NCBI GenBank assembly: GCA_000438075.1
Contig: FR903539.1
Coordinates: 1 to 45,860 of the forward strand
Length of the DNA: 45,860 bases
Direction: 5' to 3'
Source of the DNA: Clostridium sp. CAG:609
GTDB lineage: Bacteria > Bacillota_I > Bacilli_A > RF39 > UBA660
Below the pieces are notes generated by a model. That model worked only from the letters and a program-made list of their open reading frames with translations. It made no database searches and was not told the DNA's origin. Below, in pieces: positions 14,587 through 24,105 of the stretch. The translations under genes and the position numbers were made by a program. How positions within the stretch are numbered: the first letter of the stretch is position 1; every line of letters starts with the position of its first letter.

Positions 14587-17410
14587 GAGTACCCTCCTTC
14601 ATTATATTATTTACTATTATGCTAACTTTGTCAAACCTTTTTGATACAGAACCACTAATTTCAATTAAATCATTTTCTTTTAAGGAATCTAAGAGCCCAA
14701 TTTTTTCAGGAAACACAGTAAAATCACAAGCCCCTGATTCATCAGATGCCCTAATAAAAGCCATATCATCACCTTTTTTAGTCTTTATTTTATTTATTCT
14801 TTCAACCAAAACAACACATTTTACATTCTTAAACAAATATTTATTTATATCACTAATCTTAAAACACTTAAAATTACTTGATGGATGATTCGATAAATAA
14901 TATCCATAAGCATCTAATTCATTACTTCTTAAAATACTATCACTAAACTCTGGATATTCAATAATCACTGGTTTTTTTATTAAACCACTCTCATCATTTA
15001 AAGCTCCATAATTTGTAGCACTCTCTAAATTATTAAGTAAAGTATTTTGATTTAATTTTAAAGACCTCAAAGCATTTGCTTTTATTAATACTTCTATCAA
15101 AGAGCTATCTAAAAATTCATGTGTCTTACTAACAAAATCAAAATAATCAATAAAACCATTACCTCTTGCATCAATTATTTTTCTAGTAATCTCACGGTTT
15201 ATCCCTTTAATCTGCCACATTGGCATAATTACATTTTTACCCTTAACATAAAACTCAATCTTACTTATATTTATATCAGGTTTAATAAGTATCATACCAC
15301 GACTTTTCAAAAATGCAAAATAACTACTTTGTTTATCAGTATTATTATTTAGCATCTCAATTAAGAAATACTCTGGATAAAACACTTTCAAATAAGCCAT
15401 TTGATAAGCAACCATTGCATAAGCAACACTGTGAGACTTATTAAATCCATAACTTGCAAATCTAACAATTAATTCATATATCTTCGTTGCATCTTCCTTG
15501 CTATAACCATTACTTATAGCTCCATTTATAAACTTTTCAAAATATTCATTCATAATGCTCATCTTTTTCTTTGATATAGCTCTTCTTATTATGTCTGCCT
15601 CAGAATACTTAAAACCACCAACTAACCCAAGTATTTCAATAATTTGTTCTTGATAAATTAAAATTCCATAAGTATCTTCTAAGATACCTTTTAATCTATT
15701 ATCTATATAAGTTACATTCTCTTTACCATTTTTTCTTAAAACATAACTATTAGCTTCATTAATTGGTCCAGGTCTACCCAAGGCAACTGATGCAACCAAA
15801 TCATTAAAACAAGTTGGTTTAATCTTACTTACTAAATTTCTCATTAAACTAGTTTCAAATTGAAAAATCCCATCAGTATCTCCATCACTAAATAATTTAT
15901 AAACACCTCTTTCATTAAACTTTATATCTTTTAAAACATTTTTACCAATATTATTTATTATATTAGATATCGTAGTTAAATTCTTTAAAGCTAAGAAGTC
16001 CATTTTAAGTAGCCCCATAGACTCTAGATGTTCATCTACTGTTATTCCAGTAATTAAATTATCTCCATCTTTTAAAACAGGTATAATTTTATCTAGCTCT
16101 ACACTTGATATAACAACACCACTAGCATGCACCGAAGTATTTTTCTTAAGTCCTTCTAGCTCCAAAGATATTCTAAACATCTCTTTTAACTCTTTATAAT
16201 TAGTTAAATATTTTTTAACTACTTCATCCCTCAAATTATCTTTTAATTTATCATATTTTATAGCTTTAGTAAATTTATCAACTAAATCATCCCTAATATT
16301 AAGAAGTTTGCCCACTTCCCTTAAAACAAGCCTAGCTTTTAACGTTGTATAAGTAAGACCCAATGCTACATTCTTTTCTCCATATTTTCTTTTTACATAA
16401 TTTATAACTTCTTCTCTTTTTAATGCATCAAAATCTATATCAATATCAGGCATAGTAACTCTTTCTGGATTTAAAAATCTTTCAAACATCAAATTATATT
16501 TAATCGGATCAATCTCTGTTATACCCAAGACAAAACTAACTAAAGAACCAGCTGCACTACCTCTTCCAGGACCCACTAATATATTATTTTTTTTAGCATA
16601 CAAAACATAATCATAAACAATCAAAAAATAATCAACAAAACCCATTTTTTCAATAACACTAAGTTCATAATTAAGTCTATCTTGATAAATTTTAGAAATT
16701 TTTCCATTTAATCTTTTCATAAGTCCCTTGCTTGCAAGAAGCCTTAAAAACTCTTTTGAATTATCTCTATACTTTGGTATATATCTATTATTTTTAGGTA
16801 TTTCTATATTTATCTCATTTATAAACTTATCATAATTTGTATTATCTATATTCATATCAAAATATTCATCATGTTCTTGTACAACTTCTTTTCTTAACAT
16901 ATCCAAATATTTTAAATAATCAACACTTTCTTGTTTTAAAGTTTTTATTTCCTTTATATATAAACAATCACTACTATACTTATATACATTTATTTTTTCT
17001 ATTTGATTAATATAACCAAAATATACTTTACATCTATCTTTAAACCAAGTATATAATCCCACACTTGCACTTGGAAGAATTACTAAAACATTATCTAGAT
17101 ATTCTTCTAAATCATCAAGTTCTATTAACTTTTCTTGTTTTAAACTATTTATCTTTATTAAATTTTTATACCCATCATAATTTTTAGCATAAATAAGTAC
17201 TTCAAACTCACCTATTTTTATAGATAACCCAATCAAAGGCTTAATACCACTACTTATACATAAATCATAAAAATAAATTGAACCACTTAAATTTTCATCA
17301 CATATCCCACATACCTTAATATCTTTTTCCACTAAAAAATTAATTAAGTCAGGTACCTTAATTAAACTATGTAATAATGAATAATCTGTTATAACTCTAA
17401 GTGGTATCAT
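14579..17410 (-). CDS. dnaE: DNA polymerase III alpha subunit, DnaE type
   Basis: This 943-residue C-family polymerase contains GPGRGSAAGSLVSFVLGITEIDP (palm, about 277) and the catalytic MPDIDIDFD (about 319), then the finger and clamp-binding regions and an OB fold (SGACDFTVFPEKI). The N-terminal PHP-like domain lacks the H-x-H metal ligands (LRVITDYSLLHS in place of the usual L-H-x-H-S-x-Y-S), so it should be catalytically dead. It is shorter than Bacillus DnaE (about 1115). DnaE extends RNA primers and works with PolC at the fork. The 8-nt overlap with polC implies coupled expression. Confidence 0.95.
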   Translation of the reverse strand: MIPLRVITDYSLLHSLIKVPDLINFLVEKDIKVCGICDENLSGSIYFYDLCISSGIKPLIGLSIKIGEFEVLIYAKNYDGYKNLIKINSLKQEKLIELDDLEEYLDNVLVILPSASVGLYTWFKDRCKVYFGYINQIEKINVYKYSSDCLYIKEIKTLKQESVDYLKYLDMLRKEVVQEHDEYFDMNIDNTNYDKFINEINIEIPKNNRYIPKYRDNSKEFLRLLASKGLMKRLNGKISKIYQDRLNYELSVIEKMGFVDYFLIVYDYVLYAKKNNILVGPGRGSAAGSLVSFVLGITEIDPIKYNLMFERFLNPERVTMPDIDIDFDALKREEVINYVKRKYGEKNVALGLTYTTLKARLVLREVGKLLNIRDDLVDKFTKAIKYDKLKDNLRDEVVKKYLTNYKELKEMFRISLELEGLKKNTSVHASGVVISSVELDKIIPVLKDGDNLITGITVDEHLESMGLLKMDFLALKNLTTISNIINNIGKNVLKDIKFNERGVYKLFSDGDTDGIFQFETSLMRNLVSKIKPTCFNDLVASVALGRPGPINEANSYVLRKNGKENVTYIDNRLKGILEDTYGILIYQEQIIEILGLVGGFKYSEADIIRRAISKKKMSIMNEYFEKFINGAISNGYSKEDATKIYELIVRFASYGFNKSHSVAYAMVAYQMAYLKVFYPEYFLIEMLNNNTDKQSSYFAFLKSRGMILIKPDINISKIEFYVKGKNVIMPMWQIKGINREITRKIIDARGNGFIDYFDFVSKTHEFLDSSLIEVLIKANALRSLKLNQNTLLNNLESATNYGALNDESGLIKKPVIIEYPEFSDSILRSNELDAYGYYLSNHPSSNFKCFKISDINKYLFKNVKCVVLVERINKIKTKKGDDMAFIRASDESGACDFTVFPEKIGLLDSLKENDLIEISGSVSKRFDKVSIIVNNIMKEGTHE

Positions 17411-17432
17411 TATAAACTACTCCCCTATAACC

Positions 17433-17461
17433 ATTATAGCATGTATATTATTTTAAATTAA
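17433..17461 (-). promoter_or_regulatory. Promoter of dnaE-polC
   Basis: On the minus strand a perfect TATAAT (17433-17438) lies 17 bp downstream of a weak TTAATT -35. The ATG follows after GGGGAG. Confidence 0.5.
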
Positions 17462-17474
17462 GTCTTTTTTGCAA

Positions 17475-17503
17475 TTTACTAAATAAAATTATCATGTTAT
17501 ACT
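17475..17503 (+). promoter_or_regulatory. Promoter of trmB
   Basis: TTTACT and TATACT are separated by 17 bp, with AAGAAGGAG and the ATG about 20 bp further on. It diverges from the dnaE promoter. Confidence 0.6.
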
Positions 17504-17525
17504 ATTAAGGAAAGAAGGAGACAAT

Positions 17526-18164
17526 ATGGAATATATAAATATTAAAAATGCAGACAAAATAATCAGTGAAAGTAAATACTTTGTGAAAGACCCATATAAG
17601 TATAAGAATAAATGGCATGATTTATTTGGAAATAAAAATCCAATAAGCCTAGAACTTGGAATGGGTCGCGGAGATTTTATAATTAATATGGCAAAGAAGT
17701 ATCCGAATACAAACTTTATTGGACTTGAACTTTATCCATCTCAAATGGTAAGTGCAACAGAAAAGTTAAAAAGTCAAAACTTACCAAACTTAAAATTAAT
17801 AAATGATGATGCAAGAAACATAGATAAAATGTTTGGAAAAGAAATAACAACAATTTATTTAACATTCTCAGAACCATGGCCAAAAGGTATTGATGAATCA
17901 AAAAGATTTACTCACATAAGTTATTTAAAATTATATGATAAGATATTTAAAAAGAATAAGCATATTATTTTAAAGACCGATAACAAAGGTTTATTTGCTT
18001 ATTCCCTAGAAACTTTATCTGGGTATTGGTATACATTTAATAAAGTAAGCTTAGATTTACATCATGATGAAAGAAAAATAAGTAACATCATGACAGACTT
18101 TGAAAAACAATATGAAAAAGAAGGAAGACCAATATATTACGTTGATGCAAAGTTTGATGAATAA
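17526..18164 (+). CDS. trmB: tRNA (guanine-N7-)-methyltransferase
   Basis: The 212-residue class I SAM-dependent methyltransferase has the SAM motif LELGMGRGDFI (about 40-50), the FIGLELYPSQM acidic loop, NDDARNI and the TrmB signature YLTFSEPWPKGIDESKRFTH. It makes m7G46 in the variable loop of tRNA. The length is typical. It is monocistronic, with its own promoter and a terminator directly behind. Confidence 0.95.
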   Translation: MEYINIKNADKIISESKYFVKDPYKYKNKWHDLFGNKNPISLELGMGRGDFIINMAKKYPNTNFIGLELYPSQMVSATEKLKSQNLPNLKLINDDARNIDKMFGKEITTIYLTFSEPWPKGIDESKRFTHISYLKLYDKIFKKNKHIILKTDNKGLFAYSLETLSGYWYTFNKVSLDLHHDERKISNIMTDFEKQYEKEGRPIYYVDAKFDE

Positions 18165-18170
18165 AACATT

Positions 18171-18201
18171 AAAAAATCCCTCTATTACTGAGAGATTTTT
18201 T
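18171..18201 (+). terminator. Terminator after trmB
   Basis: AAAAAATCCCTCT pairs with AGAGATTTTTT apart from a small CC bulge, with a 7-nt loop; the 3' arm supplies the T run. Confidence 0.65.
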
Positions 18202-18224
18202 AATTAGAAAATTGAAAAGAATTA

Positions 18225-19061
18225 TTATAGTTTATACCTAAACTCTTCAATTTTCTCTCTTGGCAGTTTAGAAATACTAGCTATTTCATCAATATCATAA
18301 TTTCTTCTAAGCATTTCCAAAATCATAGACTTTTTACCAGACTCTTCACCGTCTTCAAATGCTTCAGCTTCAGAGTCGCCTTTTTCAATTGATTCACTAT
18401 TATAGAATAACAACTTATCGAAATCATCTCCTTGGCTCTTAATTTCATCAATAATTTTATTCATTAAATCATCTCCATCATATACTTCTTTAATCTTTTC
18501 TTTATCGTTACTTGCAAAAAGATAAAGTAAATTTTCCAAAGACCCTTTGTCTTCTTTAACTATAGTATAATCTAGATTTGACAATTTTGCAAGATTTACA
18601 TCAATAATTTCTAATAACTTATGGATTTCTTCATGAGTTTCTTCATCTAATAGTTTGCTTCGTACTATGAATCTGCCATCTCTAGAAACATCAAATGAAT
18701 TCAAGTTGATTTGATATACCTTTTTAAGTGGCTTTGAATAGTTTTCCTGATCTTTTATCTGTCTTAAAATCAATTGACAGATGTACATATAATTCTTATT
18801 TCTATTCGTTCTTTTTTTCTGATTGTTTATTTCAACATTAACAACTATTGTATCATTCTGAATAAATAGATCAGTCTTACTATCAACTACATTTTCATTT
18901 ACACTAACTTCCGGATAACCTAATGTAAATTCAAAATTTTCAAAAGGTATTTTTAATAACTTACAAACAATTAATGCTAAATATTTAAGTCCAGCATCAG
19001 TTGATGTAAAAATCTTCTTGACAATAACGTCTCTAGTATTATCGACTTTTACTGCATTCAT
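18225..19061 (-). CDS. Rpn-family recombination-promoting nuclease / PD-(D/E)XK transposase
   Basis: The 278-residue protein has the PDDEXK_2/Rpn arrangement: VIVKKIFTSTDAGLKYLALIV, then TDLFIQNDTIVVNVEINNQ (D..E-x-N active site), YICQLILRQI, KKVYQINLNSF, and an acidic C-terminal tail ending in a helix-turn-helix-like piece (IDEIASISKLPREKIEEF). Members cut DNA and promote RecA-independent recombination. AAAGGAGG lies eight bases upstream of the ATG. A truncated copy of its tail is at 77-304. It abuts the broken end of the lectin-like pseudogene at 19188, so its arrival may have caused that truncation. Confidence 0.8.
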   Translation of the reverse strand: MNAVKVDNTRDVIVKKIFTSTDAGLKYLALIVCKLLKIPFENFEFTLGYPEVSVNENVVDSKTDLFIQNDTIVVNVEINNQKKRTNRNKNYMYICQLILRQIKDQENYSKPLKKVYQINLNSFDVSRDGRFIVRSKLLDEETHEEIHKLLEIIDVNLAKLSNLDYTIVKEDKGSLENLLYLFASNDKEKIKEVYDGDDLMNKIIDEIKSQGDDFDKLLFYNSESIEKGDSEAEAFEDGEESGKKSMILEMLRRNYDIDEIASISKLPREKIEEFRYKL

Positions 19062-19121
19062 GAGATTTTCCTCCTTTCGAGGACTTTATTATATAGAGAT
19101 TTTTACAAGATGCAAGCACTT

Positions 19122-19133
19122 CGACAATTGTCG
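19122..19133. promoter_or_regulatory. 12-bp palindrome upstream of the Rpn gene (possible operator)
   Basis: CGACAATTGTCG is a perfect palindrome just upstream of a TTGCAT-16-TATAAT-like promoter for the minus-strand Rpn gene. It could bind a dimeric regulator; no protein is assigned. Confidence 0.35.
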
Positions 19134-19187
19134 ACAAAAGTTTCAAAAATAGATTTACATTTTCTGTGTAAAGTATACAATACTCAT

Positions 19188-20412
19188 GTATTTTCATTAG
19201 ACTTATTCCAATTATATGCTGCAACATTAGCTAAGTTATTTCCTTTATAATTTGAAGAAGCATTCCCCGTAGGTGTATATGCTTGTTTATAATCTCCATC
19301 TGTACCTAATAATGCACTTGTTGCATAATCTGATTTGATTAGTTTTACTCTATCACCAAATACTCCGATTATTCTATATAGATTATCTGTTGGGCATGGT
19401 GTTACATTTGATCCAAAACATACATAGTTATTTACTGCTTCACTTAATTAGTTTTACTTTATCACCAAATACTCCGATTATTCCATATAGATTATCTGCT
19501 GGGCATGGTGTTACGTTTGATCCAAAACATACATAGTTATTTACTGCATCACTTGCTCCAGCAAATCTGTATGAATTATCTCCTGCTCCATTTGTTAAGT
19601 TTGCATCATGATAATAAATACCATTTTCTCCTTGTGTATTCACTTGCACCTGCATATCTATATGAATTATCTCCTGCTCCATTTGTTAGGTTAGAATCGT
19701 GATAATAAATACCATTTTCTCCTTGGGTTCCAGTATATTGTGATATTATATATTCAGCTAAAGTTGTTTTAATTTCTTCTTGTTGTATCAATACCTTACT
19801 AGTTAAATTCTTATTTTGATTACCAGCTTGATTTGTATCTAAGTTAATAAATGTAACAGTAAATGTCCATTCTTGATTAGTATAATTTGTACTTGATGAA
19901 CTACTTATTTCATAAGCATTTGCTATTTTTACAACAGATGGTTTTGATTCTGTAATATCAAATCCTTTTACTACAGTGCCATCTGCATTTGTTGCAGAGA
20001 CATATTTTAATCCATCAACATTAGTTATTTCTCCATTTGGTCCAGTAATAGAAAGTACTATTTCTGGCTTTTTGTCAGTTGTTGTATAAACATAATCATT
20101 ACTTTCAATTTGAAAGTAGACATAATAGTTGTATGTAGCTGTATTTTTAGTACTGTTAGCTTTTAAACTAGCTGTTGCAGTAACTGTATCTGTAATATTT
20201 CCAGATCCAGATACAAAATTAAATTGATTTATGTTTAGTGATAAGTTTTCTTTACTTACATTAAATTTTAAATCATCCACAGTACCTGTTGTTATTGTTG
20301 TTCCTGCTTGTTTTCCTTCACCTGTTCTAGCCATAAAGTATGCAAACGTAACTCCAATTGTTAAAACTAATAAAGTTACCACCATTGTAATTAATCTTTT
20401 TTTCTTATCCAT
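19188..20412 (-). pseudogene. Broken lectin-like exported protein gene
   Basis: The N-terminal 230 residues are intact: a SipW-type signal (MDKKKRLITMVVTLLVLTIG then VTFAYF) and a beta-rich stalk, followed by the shared module YTGTQGENGIYYHDSNLTNG. At 19645 a 200-bp paralogous fragment is inserted, causing a stop. Removing it restores the frame through RYAGASEAVNNYVCFGS... to NWNKSNENT, where a TGA replaces the expected Trp and homology ends (near 19188). The lectin-like core end and the whole variable cassette are gone. The start has AAGGTAGTGAT upstream, so a truncated stalk-only protein might still be exported. Confidence 0.75.
19446..19645 (-). repeat. 200-bp paralogous gene fragment inserted between 7-bp direct repeats
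   Basis: TTCACTT occurs at 19439-19445 and 19639-19645 and bounds a second copy of the conserved module (from about TQGENGIYY to GVFGDKVKLI). The inserted copy differs from its host (YRFAGASDAV, CPADNLYGII) and resembles the gene at 26929-28233 more, so it is not a simple tandem duplication. Deleting exactly 200 bp restores a continuous frame. Confidence 0.7.
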
Positions 20413-20466
20413 ATTATCACTACCTTACTATCTAATGATACCATAAATAATTAATTTTATCAATCT

Positions 20467-20500
20467 AAAAAAGATTATTACATAAGTAATAATCTTTATC
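20467..20500 (-). terminator. Terminator after the 53-residue gene
   Basis: AAAGATTATTAC and GTAATAATCTTT form a 12-bp stem with a 4-nt loop and a T run on the minus strand. Confidence 0.7.
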
Positions 20501-20504
20501 GAAG

Positions 20505-20666
20505 TTAATTAATCTTCTTTGCAATCATCGCTTCAGCATTATCCATTGCATTTAATACTTTTTTACCAGTTTTCTTTCTCAAATTTTTATCTTGATAAAG
20601 ATATACACTAGCTCCAATTAAACCCATGGTACCAAGAAGTGCTGCAGCTTTAACCATATTTTTCAT
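20505..20666 (-). CDS. Small single-pass membrane protein (YtxH-like character)
   Basis: The 53-residue product starts MKNMVKAAALLGTMGLIGAS, a single hydrophobic helix, and continues with a basic amphipathic tail (KNLRKKTGKKVLNAMDNAEA). AGGTGAAT precedes the ATG. The form resembles short YtxH-type membrane proteins, whose role is unclear. It is followed directly by a strong terminator and lies 26 bp downstream of recD2, so it is probably the last gene of the recD2 operon. Confidence 0.65.
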   Translation of the reverse strand: MKNMVKAAALLGTMGLIGASVYLYQDKNLRKKTGKKVLNAMDNAEAMIAKKIN

Positions 20667-20692
20667 ATTCACCTCTAAATATAGTATTAACT

Positions 20693-22870
20693 TTATTTAT
20701 TATTATATACCATAATAATCTTTTCTTTTAAACTTGTTTTACGATATGAAGAATAATTATTATTAACTGCTTGCATAAATGTTTTTGGATCCCCTATTAA
20801 TGTTAAACTCTTTTTAGCACGTGACACTCCCGTATAAATTAATTTATTATAAAGCATTCTATAATATGATGAAGAAATTGGCATTAAAACATGCATAAAT
20901 TCACTACCTTGACTCTTATGAATAGTTATAGCATAAGCATGCTTAATTTCTTTTAAATCTTTCTTAGAATATTCTACTTTATTACCATCAAAATCTATAA
21001 TAATTTTATTATTATAAATACTTTTTATAAAACCAACATCACCATTAAATACATTATTATCTAAATCATTTACCAGTTGAATTACTTTATCATTTTCACG
21101 ATATATAATATCTCCATAAGTAATTTCTTCCCGCGTTTTACTTCTAGGATTATAAATATTTTGAAGTAATACATTTAATGCATCAATTCCATTTTCACCC
21201 TTATACATCGGTGCTAAAACTTGTAAATTTCTCTCATCAATATTCTTACTTAATGAATATTTTATAATTTGTTCAATTGCTTCATTTATCTTTGATTTAT
21301 CACAACTTACAAAATTATAATCATCTTTCTTATTTAAAAAATCTTCACTTAAATCATTATTTTTTATTTCTTTTGCTAAAAAAGGTATATATGAGTTATC
21401 ACTCTGACGATATATTTGGTTTAAGGGTATATAATTAAAATAATCGCTTTCAATTAAATCATTAAGTACTAACCCTGGACCAACACTTGGAAGTTGAAAA
21501 GTATCCCCTACAAGTATAAGCTTAACACTAGAACTAATACCATTAAGTAAAGCATTAAATAGTGATACATCTATCATACTTACTTCATCTACTATAATTA
21601 ATTTATGATGTGTTCTATTATATTCATTATATAAAAACTCATTACTTTCTTTAAACCATTTTAAATATCTATGTATAGTATATGCTGGTAATCCAGTAGA
21701 TGAATTAATCTTTTTAGCAGCTCTACCCGTTGGAGCAAGTAATGCTATTGTCTCCATTATATCAGCACTACCTAATTTATATTTATCTATATATAATTTA
21801 ACTATAGCATTTATAATAGTTGTTTTACCAGTCCCTGGTCCACCAGATATAATAGTTATATTATTATTTAAAGCACTCTTTATAGCTTTTTCTTGTGTTT
21901 CATTATAATCTATATTTAACTTCTTTTCTAATTCTTTTAACTTTTCATCTATATTATACATCATCTTAGATGGTATTCTATCTATCTTTCTTAAAGAAGC
22001 TGCAATACTAACTTCTTCTTTATAATATTTTTCTAAATATATTCTTTTATCTTCTTTAACTACCCTTTTTTCATTTTCTAAGTATTCTAAACACTCATCA
22101 AATGCTTCTTTAGATAACTCTATATTAAAACTTTTAATTAATTCACTAACTACTTCTTCTTCATAATAATATGTATCCCCAGTATTATTAGATAAATTTT
22201 CCATAGACTCTTGCAAGCAAGCATATATTCTATCCGGTGTATCAACACCATAAGTATTTATATATATACTATCTACCTTTTTAAAATCTACTACTTCTTT
22301 TAAGTCATAAAAGTTATTTTCTAACACATCATCTATTCTTTCTTTAAAATGATTATATATCTTACTACATTCTTCAATAGAAAAACCTAGTTTTTGAAGT
22401 TTTAATATAACTTCTTCACTTTTATTAAAGTTAACTAAAGATGCATATATCTTTGTTGCTCTAACTTCAGTCATACCTTCTATTTTTAATAGATTATTTT
22501 TATTCTCTTTAATTATCTCTAATGCTTTATCACCAAATTCTTCCACAATTCTTTTAGCAGTTACTTCCCCACAACCAGCTATAAATGAACTAGCTAAAAA
22601 ATCTTCAATCGCTTCCTTGGAAGTAGGCATCTCTACTTCAACTTTATCTATTACAAACTGCATACCCCATTTATCATTTTTAACATAATCACCATAAATA
22701 GTCATTGGTATATCCAAATTTAAATCTAACATCGTACCAGTCACAGTAATAGTTTTATTAACTTCAAGTTTTTTTACATTAGTTTCTTTAACCCGAAATA
22801 AAGCGACTACAAAGCCACTTTCTTGATTATAGAATATTGTCTTTTTTATTTTACCCTTAATGTAATTCAT
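20693..22870 (-). CDS. recD2: ATP-dependent RecD2-like DNA helicase
   Basis: The 725-residue protein has the RecD2 order: N-terminal OB-like domain (about 1-75), helix-hairpin-helix region (ASSFIAGCGEVTAKRIVEEF, about 88-110), a second helical region, Walker A GGPGTGKTT (about 342), Walker B-type IIVDEVSM, VGDTFQLPSVGPG and the C-terminal UvrD-like YAITIHKSQGSEF and TGVSRAKKSLTLIGD. RecD2 is a 5'-3' superfamily 1B helicase acting in DNA repair, independent of RecBC. Its start overlaps the mtaB stop by 4 nt (ATGA), showing translational coupling. Confidence 0.95.
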   Translation of the reverse strand: MNYIKGKIKKTIFYNQESGFVVALFRVKETNVKKLEVNKTITVTGTMLDLNLDIPMTIYGDYVKNDKWGMQFVIDKVEVEMPTSKEAIEDFLASSFIAGCGEVTAKRIVEEFGDKALEIIKENKNNLLKIEGMTEVRATKIYASLVNFNKSEEVILKLQKLGFSIEECSKIYNHFKERIDDVLENNFYDLKEVVDFKKVDSIYINTYGVDTPDRIYACLQESMENLSNNTGDTYYYEEEVVSELIKSFNIELSKEAFDECLEYLENEKRVVKEDKRIYLEKYYKEEVSIAASLRKIDRIPSKMMYNIDEKLKELEKKLNIDYNETQEKAIKSALNNNITIISGGPGTGKTTIINAIVKLYIDKYKLGSADIMETIALLAPTGRAAKKINSSTGLPAYTIHRYLKWFKESNEFLYNEYNRTHHKLIIVDEVSMIDVSLFNALLNGISSSVKLILVGDTFQLPSVGPGLVLNDLIESDYFNYIPLNQIYRQSDNSYIPFLAKEIKNNDLSEDFLNKKDDYNFVSCDKSKINEAIEQIIKYSLSKNIDERNLQVLAPMYKGENGIDALNVLLQNIYNPRSKTREEITYGDIIYRENDKVIQLVNDLDNNVFNGDVGFIKSIYNNKIIIDFDGNKVEYSKKDLKEIKHAYAITIHKSQGSEFMHVLMPISSSYYRMLYNKLIYTGVSRAKKSLTLIGDPKTFMQAVNNNYSSYRKTSLKEKIIMVYNNK

Positions 22871-24099
22871 ATCTTTCTTCTAACTATTTCTCCCACTTTT
22901 ATATTTTCTGGTACACTAACAAGTAAATAATTACTTGTATGTCCTTCACTTACATTATTATCACACGTCTCAATTAAAATATCAAGTTCTTTATCTTTAA
23001 ACTTATTATAATAATCAACCTCTAACATATGGCTTACAGCCATAAGTCTTTTAACCCGCATCTTTTTTACTACTTCATCAACTTGTTCTTTCATATTAGC
23101 TGCAGCAGTCCCTACTCTAACAGAGTATGGAAATACATGTATTTTACTAAAATTAATTTTTTTACTAAACTCTAAAGTATTTAAAAACAATTCTTCTGTT
23201 TCGTAAGGAAAACCTACAATAATATCAGTTGATATACTTATATCAGGTCTAATACTTCTAATTTTTTTTATTTTTTCTTCATAATATGCTAAATCATATT
23301 TACGATTCATTCTTTTTAATATTTCATCACTACCTGCTTGCAAAGGTATATGCAAGTGGTCACATACTTTATCATTATTTTTTAACATATCCAAGAATTT
23401 ATCATTTAACTCAGTTACTTCAATACTAGATATTCTAATTCTTTTAATATCATCTATTTTAGATAACTCATTAATTAAATCAGTTAAATCATATCCATTA
23501 TTTAGATAGTGACCAGTATGTATACCAGTTAAAACAATTTCTTTATGTCCATGCTTAGCAAGTTCTTTTGCTTCCTTTATAACTTTATCAAAATCTTTAC
23601 TTCGAACAGAACCACGTACATAAGGAATAATACAATATGAACAAAAATTATCACAACCATCTTCAATCTTAATAAATGCTCTGGTATGATTATAATCGCT
23701 TATATACATATCTTCAAAATCTAAATTTCGATCATTATAAAACTTAACATATTTTTTTTCTGTTTCAATATATTCTTTAATTAACTTATTAATAATAGAT
23801 TTATCTCTATTACCAATTAATATATCAATATCTAAAGACTCATAAACACTCTGTTTATTCTGAGAACTACAACCTGCAACAACTAATATTGCATTACTAT
23901 ATTCTCTTTTTAACCTTCTAATCATTTTTAAACATTTCTTATCAGCAACATTTGTAACAGAACAAGTATTAACAATAATAATATTTGCATCACTCAAATC
24001 TTCTGTATAGAAAAAATTAGATGAAAGCATACTTTCTTTCATCATATTAGATTCATATTGATTTACCTTGCAACCAAAAGTAATAATATTAAACTTCAT
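22867..24099 (-). CDS. mtaB: tRNA (N6-threonylcarbamoyladenosine(37)-C2)-methylthiotransferase
   Basis: The 410-residue radical-SAM methylthiotransferase has the N-terminal UPF0004 domain with three cluster cysteines (FGCKVNQYES, VNTCSVTNVADKKC, VVAGCSSQ), the radical SAM motif CDNFCSYC, VLTGIHTGHY and a C-terminal TRAM-like domain. FGCKVNQ and TGIHTG point to MtaB (YqeV) rather than MiaB or RimO. It converts t6A37 to ms2t6A37 in tRNA that reads ANN codons. AGAGGT lies upstream of the ATG. Confidence 0.93.
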   Translation of the reverse strand: MKFNIITFGCKVNQYESNMMKESMLSSNFFYTEDLSDANIIIVNTCSVTNVADKKCLKMIRRLKREYSNAILVVAGCSSQNKQSVYESLDIDILIGNRDKSIINKLIKEYIETEKKYVKFYNDRNLDFEDMYISDYNHTRAFIKIEDGCDNFCSYCIIPYVRGSVRSKDFDKVIKEAKELAKHGHKEIVLTGIHTGHYLNNGYDLTDLINELSKIDDIKRIRISSIEVTELNDKFLDMLKNNDKVCDHLHIPLQAGSDEILKRMNRKYDLAYYEEKIKKIRSIRPDISISTDIIVGFPYETEELFLNTLEFSKKINFSKIHVFPYSVRVGTAAANMKEQVDEVVKKMRVKRLMAVSHMLEVDYYNKFKDKELDILIETCDNNVSEGHTSNYLLVSVPENIKVGEIVRRKI

Positions 24100-24105
24100 A
24101 TACCT

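Noticed and set aside
19039..19227. 62-residue minus-strand frame upstream of the Rpn gene
   Set aside because: It covers the promoter and palindrome region and the decayed pseudogene edge, with no start signal.
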